This document shows positions 1-8,714 of a stretch of DNA of 64,000 nt, piece after piece. The position numbers and the translations under genes are program-made. The notes beneath the pieces were generated by a model. It worked only from the letters and a program-made list of their open reading frames with translations. It did no database searches and was not told where the DNA came from. The stretch's first letter is position 1. Each line of letters opens with the position of its first letter. The stretch is from Aliirhizobium wenxiniae (GTDB lineage Bacteria; Pseudomonadota; Alphaproteobacteria; Rhizobiales; Rhizobiaceae), in NCBI RefSeq assembly GCF_019511445.1, contig NZ_JAEUAN010000008.1, forward strand, positions 62,001-126,000. The letters run 5' to 3'.

Positions 1-434
1 GCTTTGCCGAAGATGGGCTTGAGCGGCCTTCCGGCAGGGTCGGTCGTCAGATCCAGCGTCTTCGTCGCCGGAAGCAGCTTGCGACCGCCGAGATTGTCAT
101 AAAGGAAGAGGCCGAGCCGGATCAGCCAGGCGGGACGCACACCGCCCTTCTGGTAAGGCAATACGAATCGCAACGGCCAGATGACATGCGGCGCCATGGC
201 CCACAGCACCTCGCGCTCCATCAGTGCCTCACGCACCAGACGGAATTCGTAATGCTCGAGATAGCGCAGTCCGCCATGGATCAGCTTGGTGGCGCCGGAA
301 GACGTGCCGGAGGCGAAATCGTTCATTTCGGCAAGTGCCACAGAGTAACCCCGGCCCGCCGCGTCGCGCGCAATGCCGCATCCGTTGATGCCGCCGCCAA
401 TCACGAAGAGATCGAAAACCCTGTTATCCGACAT
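1..434 (-). CDS. glpD: Glycerol-3-phosphate dehydrogenase, N-terminal part (truncated by window edge)
   Basis: This is the first ~144 residues of an aerobic glycerol-3-phosphate dehydrogenase, an FAD enzyme that oxidises glycerol-3-phosphate to dihydroxyacetone phosphate at the inner membrane and passes electrons to quinone. The translation begins MSDNRVFDLFVIGGGINGCG, with the dinucleotide-binding GGGINGCGIARD motif at residues ~12-23, followed by the family signatures FASGTSSGATKLIHGG and GLRYLEHYEFRLVREAL. The remainder lies to the left of base 1. The divergently placed possibility is excluded because glpR is on the same strand upstream, so glpD is probably transcribed from the 435-551 gap. 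A DeoR-type operator word at 500-511 lies in that gap, which fits GlpR control. Identification is confident because of the motifs and the neighbouring regulator. Confidence 0.93.
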   Translation of the reverse strand, partial: MSDNRVFDLFVIGGGINGCGIARDAAGRGYSVALAEMNDFASGTSSGATKLIHGGLRYLEHYEFRLVREALMEREVLWAMAPHVIWPLRFVLPYQKGGVRPAWLIRLGLFLYDNLGGRKLLPATKTLDLTTDPAGRPLKPIFGK

Positions 435-499
435 CGCCCCACTCACTTTCGCATTGCACAATATTACGCAGTTGCGAAACTGATATAAGTCTAATGTGA

Positions 500-511
500 A
501 AGAAAAACGAA
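500..511 (-). promoter_or_regulatory. Putative GlpR operator half-site upstream of glpD
   Basis: On the minus strand this reads TTCGTTTTTCTT, 66 bp upstream of the glpD start codon. The identical 12-mer occurs at 1326-1337 in front of glpR. DeoR-family regulators often bind TTTCG-containing repeats, so a shared operator for repression of glpD and autoregulation of glpR is a reasonable inference. A second TTTCG occurs on the plus strand near 446-450. No binding data are available. Confidence 0.45.
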
Positions 512-551
512 TGTCAAATGAAGATTGACGGAAGGCAAGAATGAGGCCGGT

Positions 552-1313
552 TTAACCCGTTTCAACGAGGCGAACCTCGCTCTCGGCACAGATCTTTCGG
601 ATCTCCAGCGACGGACAACGGTCGGTGATGAACGTGTGCACCTGGCTGATATGGCCCATGCGGACGGGTGCGGTACGTTCGAATTTCGAGGCGTCGGAGA
701 CGAGAATGACGTGTCGCGCATTCGCAATGATCGCCTGCGCCACTTTTACCTCGCGAAAATCGAAATCGAGCAACGCCCCGTCGACGTCTATGGCTGAGAC
801 GCCGATCACGGCATAATCCACCTTGAACTGGCGGATGAAATCGACAGCCGCCTCGCCGACGATACCGCCATCCGAACCGCGTACAACACCACCGGCAATA
901 ATAACCTCTATCGAAGGAAAAACCCGTAATCTGTTGGCAACGTTGATATTATTGGTAATCACCATCAGCTCACGATGATCGACAAGCGCCTCGCCGACGG
1001 CTTCTGTCGTTGTGCCTATATTGATGAAAAGCGAGGAATTATCGGGGATTATCCCGGCTGCCGCCCGGCCGATTGCCTGCTTCTCCGACGCTGCCATCGA
1101 GCGGCGAGCCTCGTATTTGACATTCTCGTTGCCGCTCGGGAAGACCGCGCCGCCATGGATGCGGCTGAGAACTTTGCCATCACAAAGATCGTTCAGATCC
1201 TTGCGGATCGTCTGCGGCGTCACCTGGAAATGACTGGCGAGTTCATCGACCAGCACCTTGCCCTGCTCCTTGGCGATCGCCAGAATCTCTTCCTGCCGAC
1301 TTGATAAGTGCAT
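552..1313 (-). CDS. glpR: DeoR-family transcriptional repressor of glycerol metabolism
   Basis: The 253-residue protein has the DeoR layout: an N-terminal winged helix-turn-helix (residues ~1-57, with SSRQEEILAIAKEQG, VTPQTIRKDLNDLC and the IHGGAV wing), then a sugar-phosphate-binding sensor domain with the phosphate-loop-like INIGTTTEAVGEAL around residues 95-110 and the conserved VIGVSAID and VSDASKFER segments. In this family a phosphosugar, here probably glycerol-3-phosphate, releases the repressor from DNA. The gene lies directly upstream of glpD on the same strand, separated by 117 bp, which is why GlpR is preferred over other DeoR assignments. A 9-bp inverted repeat just upstream suggests autoregulation. 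The length is normal for the family. Confidence 0.85.
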   Translation of the reverse strand: MHLSSRQEEILAIAKEQGKVLVDELASHFQVTPQTIRKDLNDLCDGKVLSRIHGGAVFPSGNENVKYEARRSMAASEKQAIGRAAAGIIPDNSSLFINIGTTTEAVGEALVDHRELMVITNNINVANRLRVFPSIEVIIAGGVVRGSDGGIVGEAAVDFIRQFKVDYAVIGVSAIDVDGALLDFDFREVKVAQAIIANARHVILVSDASKFERTAPVRMGHISQVHTFITDRCPSLEIRKICAESEVRLVETG

Positions 1314-1324
1314 CGCCCCTCAAC

Positions 1325-1357
1325 TTTCGTTTTTCTTCATTCTAGATGAAAACGAAA
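1325..1357. promoter_or_regulatory. Inverted repeat, putative GlpR operator in the glpR promoter
   Basis: TTTCGTTTT at 1325-1333 and AAAACGAAA at 1349-1357 form a perfect 9-bp inverted repeat with a 15-bp spacer, beginning 12 bp upstream of the glpR start. The left arm is part of a 12-mer shared with the glpD upstream region. The position and the TTTCG core fit autoregulation by a DeoR-family protein. The rest of the 324-bp gap 1314-1637 shows no convincing gene or RNA. Confidence 0.5.
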
Positions 1358-1637
1358 TCGGTGGCAAACTGACCGGAGGTGCCGGCCGACCCTTCAGTCC
1401 AGCAACAGAAAGACGAAATTTCAGGGCAGGCGATAGCAGACGCGATGCAGAGCGAAGCCATGGCACAAGATTCGCGGCAAAGCGGCCCGACAGGTAAAGT
1501 TTTGTCGAATGTGACTGGAAACCTGAGGGCTACTACGCCAAAGTGCCAGACAGTGTTGTCATGATCAATCCAGATTATATAACGAATGCCGAACAGCTTG
1601 TGATGTTGGATCGAGCACGTTTGATGATGGAATAAAG

Positions 1638-2336
1638 ATGTCTCAGTTTGTCCTGAATTTTGTAGATCTCGATCAATGGAGGCTTGCCGGTCACGGCGCC
1701 TCGCGAAATCTGTTCGAGAACAAAATGTACCCGGACATCCTCATCAAGACCATAAAGCCCTCCGCCCAGACTGAAGGAGGCAACCGCAAGGTGAAGTCCA
1801 GGTTCTTCTTCTTCAAGAAATGGCGGCGGTTCGGCGCCTATATGGTGTTCCGCCGGGAGCTGGAGGAATATCTCAATCTGGCACGCAAGTTCGCGGGCGA
1901 ACGCAAGGACCTGCCCATTGCGAAGATTTTTGGGTTTGTCCAGACCAGCCAGGGCCTTGGTATGATTGTCGAAAGGGTGGCGTCTCGAGACGGATCGCTG
2001 GCGCCAACTCTCCGCAGGCTTATTCAGGAGCGCCGTTTCGAACAGAAACACTTGGATGCCCTTAACGAGTTTTTTCGTGAAGCAACCCGATTTCACATCG
2101 TCTTGATGGATTGCAATCTGGGCAATTTCGTCTGGAGCGACGCGCAGGACGGTAGTCCCAGGGTCATCTGTGTCGATGGCACAGGAGAGAAGTCGCCTGT
2201 CGGCCTCAACGCAATGAGCAACCTGTTCAATCGCATTAAGCTCCGGCGCTATCGCGCACGCTTGCATGCGCAAATCCGCGCTCAAGGGGAAACGGCCGGC
2301 ATCAATGTGTCATCCTTGATCGGTATGAGTGTGTAA
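1638..2336 (+). CDS. YrbL-family (PhoP regulatory network) protein
   Basis: The 232-residue protein resembles the YrbL family, a small protein-kinase-like fold whose members in enterobacteria belong to the PhoP/Mg2+ regulon; their biochemical activity is not established. Visible family-like features are the RNLFENKMYPDILIKTI segment near residues 23-40, resembling a nucleotide-anchoring beta strand with the lysine of ILIKTI, a long basic central helix (RRELEEYLNLARKF), and the catalytic-loop-like MDCNLGNFVW near residues 157-166 followed by VICVDG, which recalls the HxDxxxxN and DxG loops of kinases. There is no signal peptide or membrane segment. The gene stands alone in front of a small membrane-protein gene, 64 bp away. 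The family call rests on motif resemblance, so the function remains open. Confidence 0.7.
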   Translation: MSQFVLNFVDLDQWRLAGHGASRNLFENKMYPDILIKTIKPSAQTEGGNRKVKSRFFFFKKWRRFGAYMVFRRELEEYLNLARKFAGERKDLPIAKIFGFVQTSQGLGMIVERVASRDGSLAPTLRRLIQERRFEQKHLDALNEFFREATRFHIVLMDCNLGNFVWSDAQDGSPRVICVDGTGEKSPVGLNAMSNLFNRIKLRRYRARLHAQIRAQGETAGINVSSLIGMSV

Positions 2337-2400
2337 CGGTTCTTCAGTTCAACGTCAGGAAACGCAGTTAAATGTACGCTTCTGGCAAAGGATCATTCGG

Positions 2401-2616
2401 ATGAAAAGCGACAGAGATATCGCAGACGAAATACTCGCTCACGCGATAAACAATGATATCAAAAAGGCTAATGCGATGCTGGGGATGGCGCTTGAAGCCA
2501 AGCGCGCAACTTCATTTCGTACCCATTCGGCAAAATATCTGGTGACAATCTTCTGCCTGGCTGTCATCTGCCTCGGGATCGACGCCTTGGACGGCCATAT
2601 CATCGATCATCTGTGA
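2401..2616 (+). CDS. Small single-span membrane protein, unknown function
   Basis: This ORF encodes 71 residues. The ATG at 2401 is preferred to upstream non-ATG starts because an AAAGGA ribosome-binding site lies about 8 bp in front of it. Residues 1-44 are charged and probably helical (MKSDRDIADEILAHAINN), and residues ~46-62 form one hydrophobic segment (YLVTIFCLAVICLGI), so the protein is likely anchored with a short C-terminal tail. I do not recognise a family. It follows the YrbL-like gene on the same strand and ends 25 bp from the convergent putR gene. Confidence 0.55.
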   Translation: MKSDRDIADEILAHAINNDIKKANAMLGMALEAKRATSFRTHSAKYLVTIFCLAVICLGIDALDGHIIDHL

Positions 2617-2641
2617 TCGCCTGAAGGTGCTGTTTTCAAGA

Positions 2642-3118
2642 CTAATCCGGCGATGCCATGAGTTGCGGACTGTCTTCTTTTACCGTCTGCATCACCACGT
2701 TTGTCGAAGTGCTCGCGACGAAGGGAAGGGTTGAAATCTTCTCGCCGAGAACGATTCTATATCGCCTGATATCTCTGGTACGGACCTTCAGCAGATAGTC
2801 GAAGCGCCCTGCGATCATATGGCAGCCTTCTATTTCCCTGATTTTTCGCGCCGCATCGTTGAAGCTTTTTAGCGCTTCCTCGCGGGTGTCACTGAGTTTC
2901 ACCTCAACGAAGGCGATGTGATCGAGGCCGAGTTTTTGGGAACTGAGAATCGCCCTGAAGCCTTCGATATAGCCCTCGTCGATCAATCGGCGCAGGCGCA
3001 ACTGGCAGGGCGTCTTAGAAAGACCGATCCGGCTGGCGAGCTCGGTGACCGATAATCGTCCATCGCCTGAGAGTTCCTGCATGATCTTCTTGTCGAACTG
3101 GTCCAATTCACTAGCCAT
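2642..3118 (-). CDS. putR: Lrp/AsnC-family regulator of proline catabolism
   Basis: This 158-residue protein has an AsnC-type helix-turn-helix at residues ~5-65 (DQFDKKIMQELSGDGRLSV, then TELASRIGLSKTPCQLRLRRL) and a C-terminal RAM effector domain (FVEVKLSD, CHMIAGRFDYLLKV). It lies divergently from putA, separated by 146 bp. In rhizobia and Agrobacterium the separately encoded PutR activates putA in response to proline, so PutR is the natural assignment. The start at 3118 follows an AGGGAG site; a longer reading frame that overlaps the putA upstream region is judged not to be used. Autoregulation through the shared intergenic region is likely. Confidence 0.85.
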   Translation of the reverse strand: MASELDQFDKKIMQELSGDGRLSVTELASRIGLSKTPCQLRLRRLIDEGYIEGFRAILSSQKLGLDHIAFVEVKLSDTREEALKSFNDAARKIREIEGCHMIAGRFDYLLKVRTRDIRRYRIVLGEKISTLPFVASTSTNVVMQTVKEDSPQLMASPD

Positions 3119-3264
3119 GGCTCCCTGTGCCTTCTTTTCGATGCGGTATCCGGAAATCTTTAGGTAAAACGAATAGAATAGGCTCAAAAACTGGGCAACA
3201 CGAAAATTCCGACAATGTTATCTTCCGCGACTTGTTGACACTCCTCCGACAACCGGGAACAGCC

Positions 3265-6200
3265 ATGACGAACCCTCACCCAATCTACACGACCAGTGAC
3301 GCAGTCCCGGTATTTGGGGATTTCGCGCGTGCGCTGCGCCAGCAAAGCGAACTGCGCCGCGCCATCACAGCCGCCTATCGCAAGCCGGAGAGCGAAACCG
3401 TTGCAGCACTTCTGGAGCAGGCGAGCCTGCCGGAGGAGATGCGACGTGATATTCGTTTGACGGCGAGCCAGCTGATCAAGGCACTGCGTGCCAAGCACAA
3501 GGGCACTGGCGTCGAGGGACTGGTGCATGAATATTCCCTGTCCAGCCAGGAGGGGGTGGCCCTCATGTGCCTTGCAGAGGCATTGCTGCGTATTCCCGAT
3601 ACCGCAACCCGCGATGCGCTGATCCGCGACAAGATTGCTGATGGCAACTGGAAGTCTCACGTCGGTGGCGGTCGTTCTCTTTTCGTCAATGCTGCCACCT
3701 GGGGGCTCGTCGTTACCGGCAAGCTCACCAACACAGTCGATGGCCGCAGCCTTTCCGCCGCACTCACGCGTTTGATTGCCCGCTGCGGCGAGCCGGTCAT
3801 CCGCCGCGGCGTCGACATGGCGATGCGCATGATGGGCGAGCAGTTCGTCACCGGCGAAACGATTGCCGAAGCGCTGAAGCGCGCGCGCCCGCTTGAAGAA
3901 CGCGGTTTCCGCTATTCCTATGACATGCTGGGCGAAGCTGCGACGACGGCTGCGGATGCTGAGCGCTATTATAGGGATTACGAAACGGCGATCCACGCGA
4001 TCGGCCTCGCCTCTGCCGGTCGCGGCATTTATGATGGTCCCGGAATTTCCATCAAACTGTCGGCGCTGCATCCGCGTTACGTCCGCGCCCAGGCAGATCG
4101 CGTCATGAGCGAACTTCTGCCGAAAGTGAAGGCGCTCGCCGCGCTCGCAAAAAAATACAATATTGGCCTCAACATCGATGCCGAGGAAGCTGACCGCCTC
4201 GAACTGTCGCTCGATCTGCTGCAAAGCCTTTGCGAGGATCCCGATCTAGCCGGCTGGGAAGGCATGGGCTTTGTCGTTCAGGCCTATGGCAAGCGTTGCC
4301 CCGCGGTGCTCGATTTCATCATCGATCTCGCCCGCCGCAACAACCGTCGTATCATGGTGCGCCTCGTCAAGGGCGCCTACTGGGATGCGGAGATCAAGCG
4401 CGCCCAAGTCGACGGCCTGGAGGATTTCCCGGTCTTCACCCGGAAAGTCCATACCGACGTTTCCTATATAGCCTGCGCCCGCAAACTGCTGGCGGCAACC
4501 GACGCCGTCTTCCCGCAATTTGCCACCCACAATGCCCAGACGTTGGCGACTATCTATCATCTGGCTGGTCCGGAGTTCAAAAGCGGCAAATACGAATTCC
4601 AGTGCCTGCATGGCATGGGGGAGCCGCTTTATGACGAAGTCGTCGGTGCGTCTAAGCTCGGACGCCCGGCTCGTATCTATGCCCCCGTCGGAACGCATGA
4701 GACGCTGCTTGCCTATCTGGTGCGCCGCCTTCTGGAAAACGGTGCCAATTCCTCCTTCGTCAACCGCATCGGCGACAAGAGCGTATCTATCGACGAGCTC
4801 GTGATCGACCCGGTCGACGTGGTGCGCGGCATGGCCGAGATCGGCGCCCGCCACGATCAGATCGCCCTGCCCCGCGATCTCTATGGTGCTCGCCGCAACT
4901 CATCCGGTCTCGATCTCTCCAACGAAACGGTGCTGGCAGAAATTTCTGCTTCGCTGAAGTCTTCGGCAACGCGTGAATGGACCGCCAACCCGGCTGCCGA
5001 AACCGCAGGCACCAGCCGTCCGGTATTTAACCCCGGCGACCGACGCGATGTGGTCGGCACCGTCACCGAGATCTTGGAAACGGGCGTCGAGCCCGCAATG
5101 ACGACCGCCAAGAATGCGGCCGCAGGCTGGGCGGCCACAACCCCCGCCGACCGCGCCGCCTGCCTGGAGCGTGCTGCCGATATCATGCAGACGGAAATGC
5201 CGGATCTGCTCGGTCTCATCATACGCGAGGCGGGAAAATCCATGCCGAATGCGATTGCCGAAGTGCGTGAGGCGATCGATTTCCTGCGGTATTATGCCGA
5301 GCAGGCACGCCGCACACTTGGCCCGGGGCATCGTCCGCTCGGCCCTGTCGTCTGCATCAGTCCATGGAATTTCCCGCTGGCGATCTTCACCGGTCAGATT
5401 GCGGCAGCGCTTGTCGCCGGAAATCCGGTGCTCGCAAAACCTGCGGAGGAAACCCCGCTCATCGCCGCACAGGGTGTCCGTATCCTGCACGAGGCAGGCA
5501 TTCCCGCCGATGCGCTGCAACTGCTTCCGGGTGATGGCCGTATCGGCGCTGCCCTCGTCGCGGCAAGAGAGACCAGCGGCGTCATGTTCACGGGCTCCAC
5601 GGAAGTCGCTCGCCTCATCCAGGCAGAGCTGGCGGGCCGTCTTCTTCCGAACAGCAAGCCTATCCCGCTAATCGCCGAAACCGGCGGCCAGAATGCCATG
5701 ATCGTCGATTCCTCGGCGCTTGCCGAACAGGTCGTCTTCGATGTCATCGCATCCGCCTTCGACAGCGCCGGCCAGCGCTGCTCGGCCCTGCGCGTTCTCT
5801 GCCTGCAGGAAGATGTTGCCGATCGAATCCTCGCCATGCTCAAGGGTGCCCTGAAGGAGCTCTCGATCGGTCGCACCGATACGCTCAAGATCGATATCGG
5901 TCCGGTCATCACCGATGAAGCCAAGGGGAATATCGACAAGCATATCGAAGCCATGCGCTCCCTTGGTCGTAAGGTCGAGCAACTGCCGCTAGGCCCCGAG
6001 ACGGAGAACGGCACATTCGTTGCGCCGACGATCATCGAGATCGCATCGCTGAAAGACCTTCAGCGCGAGGTCTTCGGCCCAGTCCTGCATGTCGTACGCT
6101 ACAAGCGTGACGATCTGGAGCGGTTGATCGAGGATATCAACGGAACCGGCTACGGCCTGACGTTTGGCCTGCACACCCGTCTCGATGAAACGATTGCGCA

Positions 6201-6951
6201 GGTGACCGGCCTCATCCGGGTCGGCAATATTTATGTGAACCGCAATGTTATCGGTGCTGTGGTCGGTGTGCAGCCCTTCGGCGGTCGCGGCTTATCGGGT
6301 ACGGGCCCGAAGGCCGGTGGCCCACTCTATCTCGGTCGTCTGGTCGAAAAGGCTCCGGTTCCGCCGCGTCACAGCTCGGTCCATACCGATCCGGCGCTGA
6401 CGGATTTTGCTCGTTGGCTCGGCCAGCGTGGTCGCAACAGGCTTGCGAAGGATGCTCGCGAGACAGGCGCGGTCTCCGCGCTCGGCCTGCAGACCGACCT
6501 CGCCGGCCCGGTCGGCGAACGAAATATCTACGCGCTTCATCCACGCGGCCGCATTCTGCTCGTGCCGCAGACGGAAGTCGGGCTCTATCGCCAGCTCACG
6601 GCAGCACTTGCCACCGGTAACGATGTCGCGATCGATGTCGCGTCCGGTCTCAAGGCTTCGCTTGCCGATCTCCCGGCAAGCGTCGCTGCCCGGATCAGCT
6701 GGAGCGACGATTGGGCCAAGGATGCACCTTTTGCCGGCGCACTGATCGAAGCTGATGGCGAACGCCTGGTCGAGGCCACGAAGACGGTTGCAGCCCTGCC
6801 GGGACCGCTCATTCTCGTTCAAGCTGCTTCTTCCGAAGAGCTTGCTGAGGATGCGGAAGCCTATTGCCTGAACTGGCTGCTGGAAGAGGTTTCCACCTCC
6901 ATCAACACCACGGCCGCAGGCGGCAATGCCAGCCTGATGGCAATCGGCTGA
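3265..6951 (+). CDS. putA: Bifunctional proline dehydrogenase / 1-pyrroline-5-carboxylate dehydrogenase
   Basis: The 1228-residue flavoenzyme oxidises proline to P5C and then, via glutamate semialdehyde, to glutamate with NAD+, at the inner membrane face. The proline dehydrogenase barrel occupies about residues 90-500 (SYDMLGEAATT, GISIKLSALHPRY, NANSSFVNRI-like segment near 495). The aldehyde dehydrogenase part spans about residues 590-1050, with NFPLAIFTGQ, the FTGSTEVA cofactor loop, the ETGGQNAMIV glutamate motif and the catalytic cysteine at residue 839 in DSAGQRCSAL. A C-terminal ~180-residue domain follows. The N-terminal ribbon-helix-helix repressor domain of enteric PutA is absent, consistent with the separate putR gene. 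An in-frame extension to 3127 exists, but the ATG at 3265 starts the conserved part. Confidence 0.95.
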   Translation: MTNPHPIYTTSDAVPVFGDFARALRQQSELRRAITAAYRKPESETVAALLEQASLPEEMRRDIRLTASQLIKALRAKHKGTGVEGLVHEYSLSSQEGVALMCLAEALLRIPDTATRDALIRDKIADGNWKSHVGGGRSLFVNAATWGLVVTGKLTNTVDGRSLSAALTRLIARCGEPVIRRGVDMAMRMMGEQFVTGETIAEALKRARPLEERGFRYSYDMLGEAATTAADAERYYRDYETAIHAIGLASAGRGIYDGPGISIKLSALHPRYVRAQADRVMSELLPKVKALAALAKKYNIGLNIDAEEADRLELSLDLLQSLCEDPDLAGWEGMGFVVQAYGKRCPAVLDFIIDLARRNNRRIMVRLVKGAYWDAEIKRAQVDGLEDFPVFTRKVHTDVSYIACARKLLAATDAVFPQFATHNAQTLATIYHLAGPEFKSGKYEFQCLHGMGEPLYDEVVGASKLGRPARIYAPVGTHETLLAYLVRRLLENGANSSFVNRIGDKSVSIDELVIDPVDVVRGMAEIGARHDQIALPRDLYGARRNSSGLDLSNETVLAEISASLKSSATREWTANPAAETAGTSRPVFNPGDRRDVVGTVTEILETGVEPAMTTAKNAAAGWAATTPADRAACLERAADIMQTEMPDLLGLIIREAGKSMPNAIAEVREAIDFLRYYAEQARRTLGPGHRPLGPVVCISPWNFPLAIFTGQIAAALVAGNPVLAKPAEETPLIAAQGVRILHEAGIPADALQLLPGDGRIGAALVAARETSGVMFTGSTEVARLIQAELAGRLLPNSKPIPLIAETGGQNAMIVDSSALAEQVVFDVIASAFDSAGQRCSALRVLCLQEDVADRILAMLKGALKELSIGRTDTLKIDIGPVITDEAKGNIDKHIEAMRSLGRKVEQLPLGPETENGTFVAPTIIEIASLKDLQREVFGPVLHVVRYKRDDLERLIEDINGTGYGLTFGLHTRLDETIAQVTGLIRVGNIYVNRNVIGAVVGVQPFGGRGLSGTGPKAGGPLYLGRLVEKAPVPPRHSSVHTDPALTDFARWLGQRGRNRLAKDARETGAVSALGLQTDLAGPVGERNIYALHPRGRILLVPQTEVGLYRQLTAALATGNDVAIDVASGLKASLADLPASVAARISWSDDWAKDAPFAGALIEADGERLVEATKTVAALPGPLILVQAASSEELAEDAEAYCLNWLLEEVSTSINTTAAGGNASLMAIG

Positions 6952-6969
6952 TCGTCACTTGAAACGAGT

Positions 6970-6995
6970 TCCACCCGACCGTCAGGGCGGGTGGA
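6970..6995. terminator. Hairpin between convergent putA and the 7013-15486 operon
   Basis: TCCACCCG at 6970-6977 and CGGGTGGA at 6988-6995 form a perfect 8-bp GC-rich stem with a 10-nt loop. It lies between the stop codons of two convergent transcription units, where a bidirectional terminator would be expected. Neither side has a strong T-run, so efficiency is uncertain. Confidence 0.5.
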
Positions 6996-7012
6996 GCGCT
7001 CATGCATTCAGC

Positions 7013-7690
7013 TCAATCGATGAACTCGCAGCCTGCGTCACGCAAGGCCTTGTCGACCCAATCGCGATTGACCGTGCCGGCTTCCGTCTCGGCCATCTGC
7101 TTCGTTTCGGCTTCATGCTTCTTCGTCGCCGCCTTGAAGACATCCGCCGCATCCGCCTTCGGCACGCAGAGAACACCGTCGAGATCGCCGAGGATCAGGT
7201 CGCCCGGCTCGATCACCGTGCCATTTATGGCGATCGGTAGGCCGATCTCGCCGGGACCGGTGCGATAGGGACCACGATGGGTCACGCCGACGGCGAACAC
7301 CGGGACATTGCGCTCGATAAATGCTTCCGCGTCGCGGATCGCACCGTTCATGACGAACCCGGCCACGCCGCGGCGAATGGCGTGCGCCAGCATCAACTCG
7401 CCCATCAGCGAATTCGCCGTTTCACCGGCAGCATCGATAACAATCACGTCGCCCGGCTGTGCCATGTCGATCGCCTTGTGCAGCATCAGATTGTCGCCTG
7501 GGCGCGAGCGCACCGTCAGCGCCGGACCGGCCAGATTGCCGGAACGGTGCATCGGCCTCATCCGATCGCCCAATGCGCAGATGCGTGACATGGCATCGCT
7601 GACATTGGCGACGGGCAGACTGCGAAACGCCTCCACCTGCGTCTTCTCAATACGCTCCCAGTTCAGTTTGATGCGAAATCCGTAAGTCAT
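7013..7690 (-). CDS. RraA-like aldolase/decarboxylase (HMG-aldolase family)
   Basis: The 225-residue protein belongs to the RraA / 4-hydroxy-4-methyl-2-oxoglutarate aldolase fold, whose members cleave HMG or related hydroxy-oxo-diacids or decarboxylate oxaloacetate with a divalent metal. Seen in the sequence are GDNLMLHKAIDMAQPGDVIV, GGELM-like SLMGELMLAHA, and the substrate/metal motif GAIRDAEAF around residues 120-128 (Arg-Asp pair), then GLPIAINGTVIEPGDLILGD and the DGVLCVP segment. The ATG at 7690 follows a GAGG site; the upstream in-frame extension into the dehydrogenase gene is not needed. It is the last gene of the operon, 7 bp after the hydroxyacid dehydrogenase. An aldolase acting at the end of a short organic-acid pathway is more likely than RNase E inhibition here. 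Confidence 0.8.
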   Translation of the reverse strand: MTYGFRIKLNWERIEKTQVEAFRSLPVANVSDAMSRICALGDRMRPMHRSGNLAGPALTVRSRPGDNLMLHKAIDMAQPGDVIVIDAAGETANSLMGELMLAHAIRRGVAGFVMNGAIRDAEAFIERNVPVFAVGVTHRGPYRTGPGEIGLPIAINGTVIEPGDLILGDLDGVLCVPKADAADVFKAATKKHEAETKQMAETEAGTVNRDWVDKALRDAGCEFID

Positions 7691-7697
7691 GGGTACC

Positions 7698-8714
7698 TCA
7701 GGCAGACAGTTCGGTTGGGCGGGCGATCGAGCGTTCATCCGGCGCATTGCCGTCGAGAACGCTGATAATGTGCTGGGCGGCGATCACCGCCATCGCATCG
7801 GCGGAGCCATAGGTCACGCCGCCGATATGGGGGGTCGCGATCAGCGTGTTCAGCGCCCAGAGCGGGTTGTCGGCGGCCGGCGGTTCGGTGGCAAAACTGT
7901 CGAGTGCCGCACCCGCCACCGTGCCCGCTGCAAGCGCCTGCGCCAGATCCGCCTCATTGATGATGCCGCCGCGGGCGGTGTTGACGAGCACGGCCGATTT
8001 CTTCAAAAGGCCGAGCCGGCGCGCATCGATCAGGTCGCGGGTTGCGGCTGTCAGCGGGCAATGGATGCTCAAGACGTCGAGCGATGGCAGCATTGCGTCA
8101 ATATCGTCTGCCGAGGCAAAGCCGTCCGCTTCTGCTGCGCCAGGCGCAAAGGGATCGTAAACGACGACCTCCATACCGAGGGCTTCGGCCATGCGCGCCG
8201 TCTCGCGGCCGATCCCGCCATATCCGACGAGGCCGATCGTAGCGCCTAAGAAATCCTTGCCGGTAAAGGTCGGTTTCGGCCATTCGCCGCCCTTCACAGC
8301 CCGGTCGAGTGGCAGCACTTCCTTGATCAGGCTGAGCGCAAGTGCGATCGTATGTTCGGCGACCGCCCGGGAATTCGAGCCCATCGCCCTCAAGACCGGA
8401 ATGCCGAGCTTCGCAGCGGCTGCTATATCGACGTTATCGACGCCGACACCGTGTTTGGCGATGACCTTGAGATTGGGCGAGGCTCCGATGACTTCCGCAG
8501 TGATGCGCCCCTGACGAACCATAAGCCCATCGATCTTCAGGTCCGCAGCGCGTTTCGCCACCACCTCGGACGGATCGTAGGGTGGCGAGAAGAACACATC
8601 GATGTTGTGGCTGTTCAACAGTCGGATCGCCTTTTCGGCAATCTTGTTATGGCTTACGAGGATGCGGCGGCCACGCTTGCCGTGCTCGGCACCCTGGATG
8701 ATGTCATGGGTCAT
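7698..8714 (-). CDS. D-2-hydroxyacid dehydrogenase, NAD-dependent (SerA/Ldh-like)
   Basis: The 338-residue protein carries the D-isomer-specific 2-hydroxyacid dehydrogenase signature. The substrate-binding half includes VIAKHGVGVDNVD, the Rossmann motif is GLVGYGGIGRETA around residues 160-172, and the catalytic residues appear as NTARGGIINE (Arg), a following conserved Glu near AALDSFATEPP, and the His in ATPHIGGVT. The first ~20 residues are extra relative to the usual start and contain no motif. Its start codon overlaps the preceding lyase gene by 4 bp. The reaction would be interconversion of a 2-hydroxy acid and 2-oxo acid; the substrate is unknown. SerA itself is unlikely because there is no ACT domain and the gene sits in a catabolic operon. 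Confidence 0.85.
   Translation of the reverse strand: MTHDIIQGAEHGKRGRRILVSHNKIAEKAIRLLNSHNIDVFFSPPYDPSEVVAKRAADLKIDGLMVRQGRITAEVIGASPNLKVIAKHGVGVDNVDIAAAAKLGIPVLRAMGSNSRAVAEHTIALALSLIKEVLPLDRAVKGGEWPKPTFTGKDFLGATIGLVGYGGIGRETARMAEALGMEVVVYDPFAPGAAEADGFASADDIDAMLPSLDVLSIHCPLTAATRDLIDARRLGLLKKSAVLVNTARGGIINEADLAQALAAGTVAGAALDSFATEPPAADNPLWALNTLIATPHIGGVTYGSADAMAVIAAQHIISVLDGNAPDERSIARPTELSA

Noticed and set aside
3184..4224. A 346-codon minus-strand frame inside putA
   Set aside because: It overlaps the well-supported proline dehydrogenase part and has no ribosome-binding site or family similarity.
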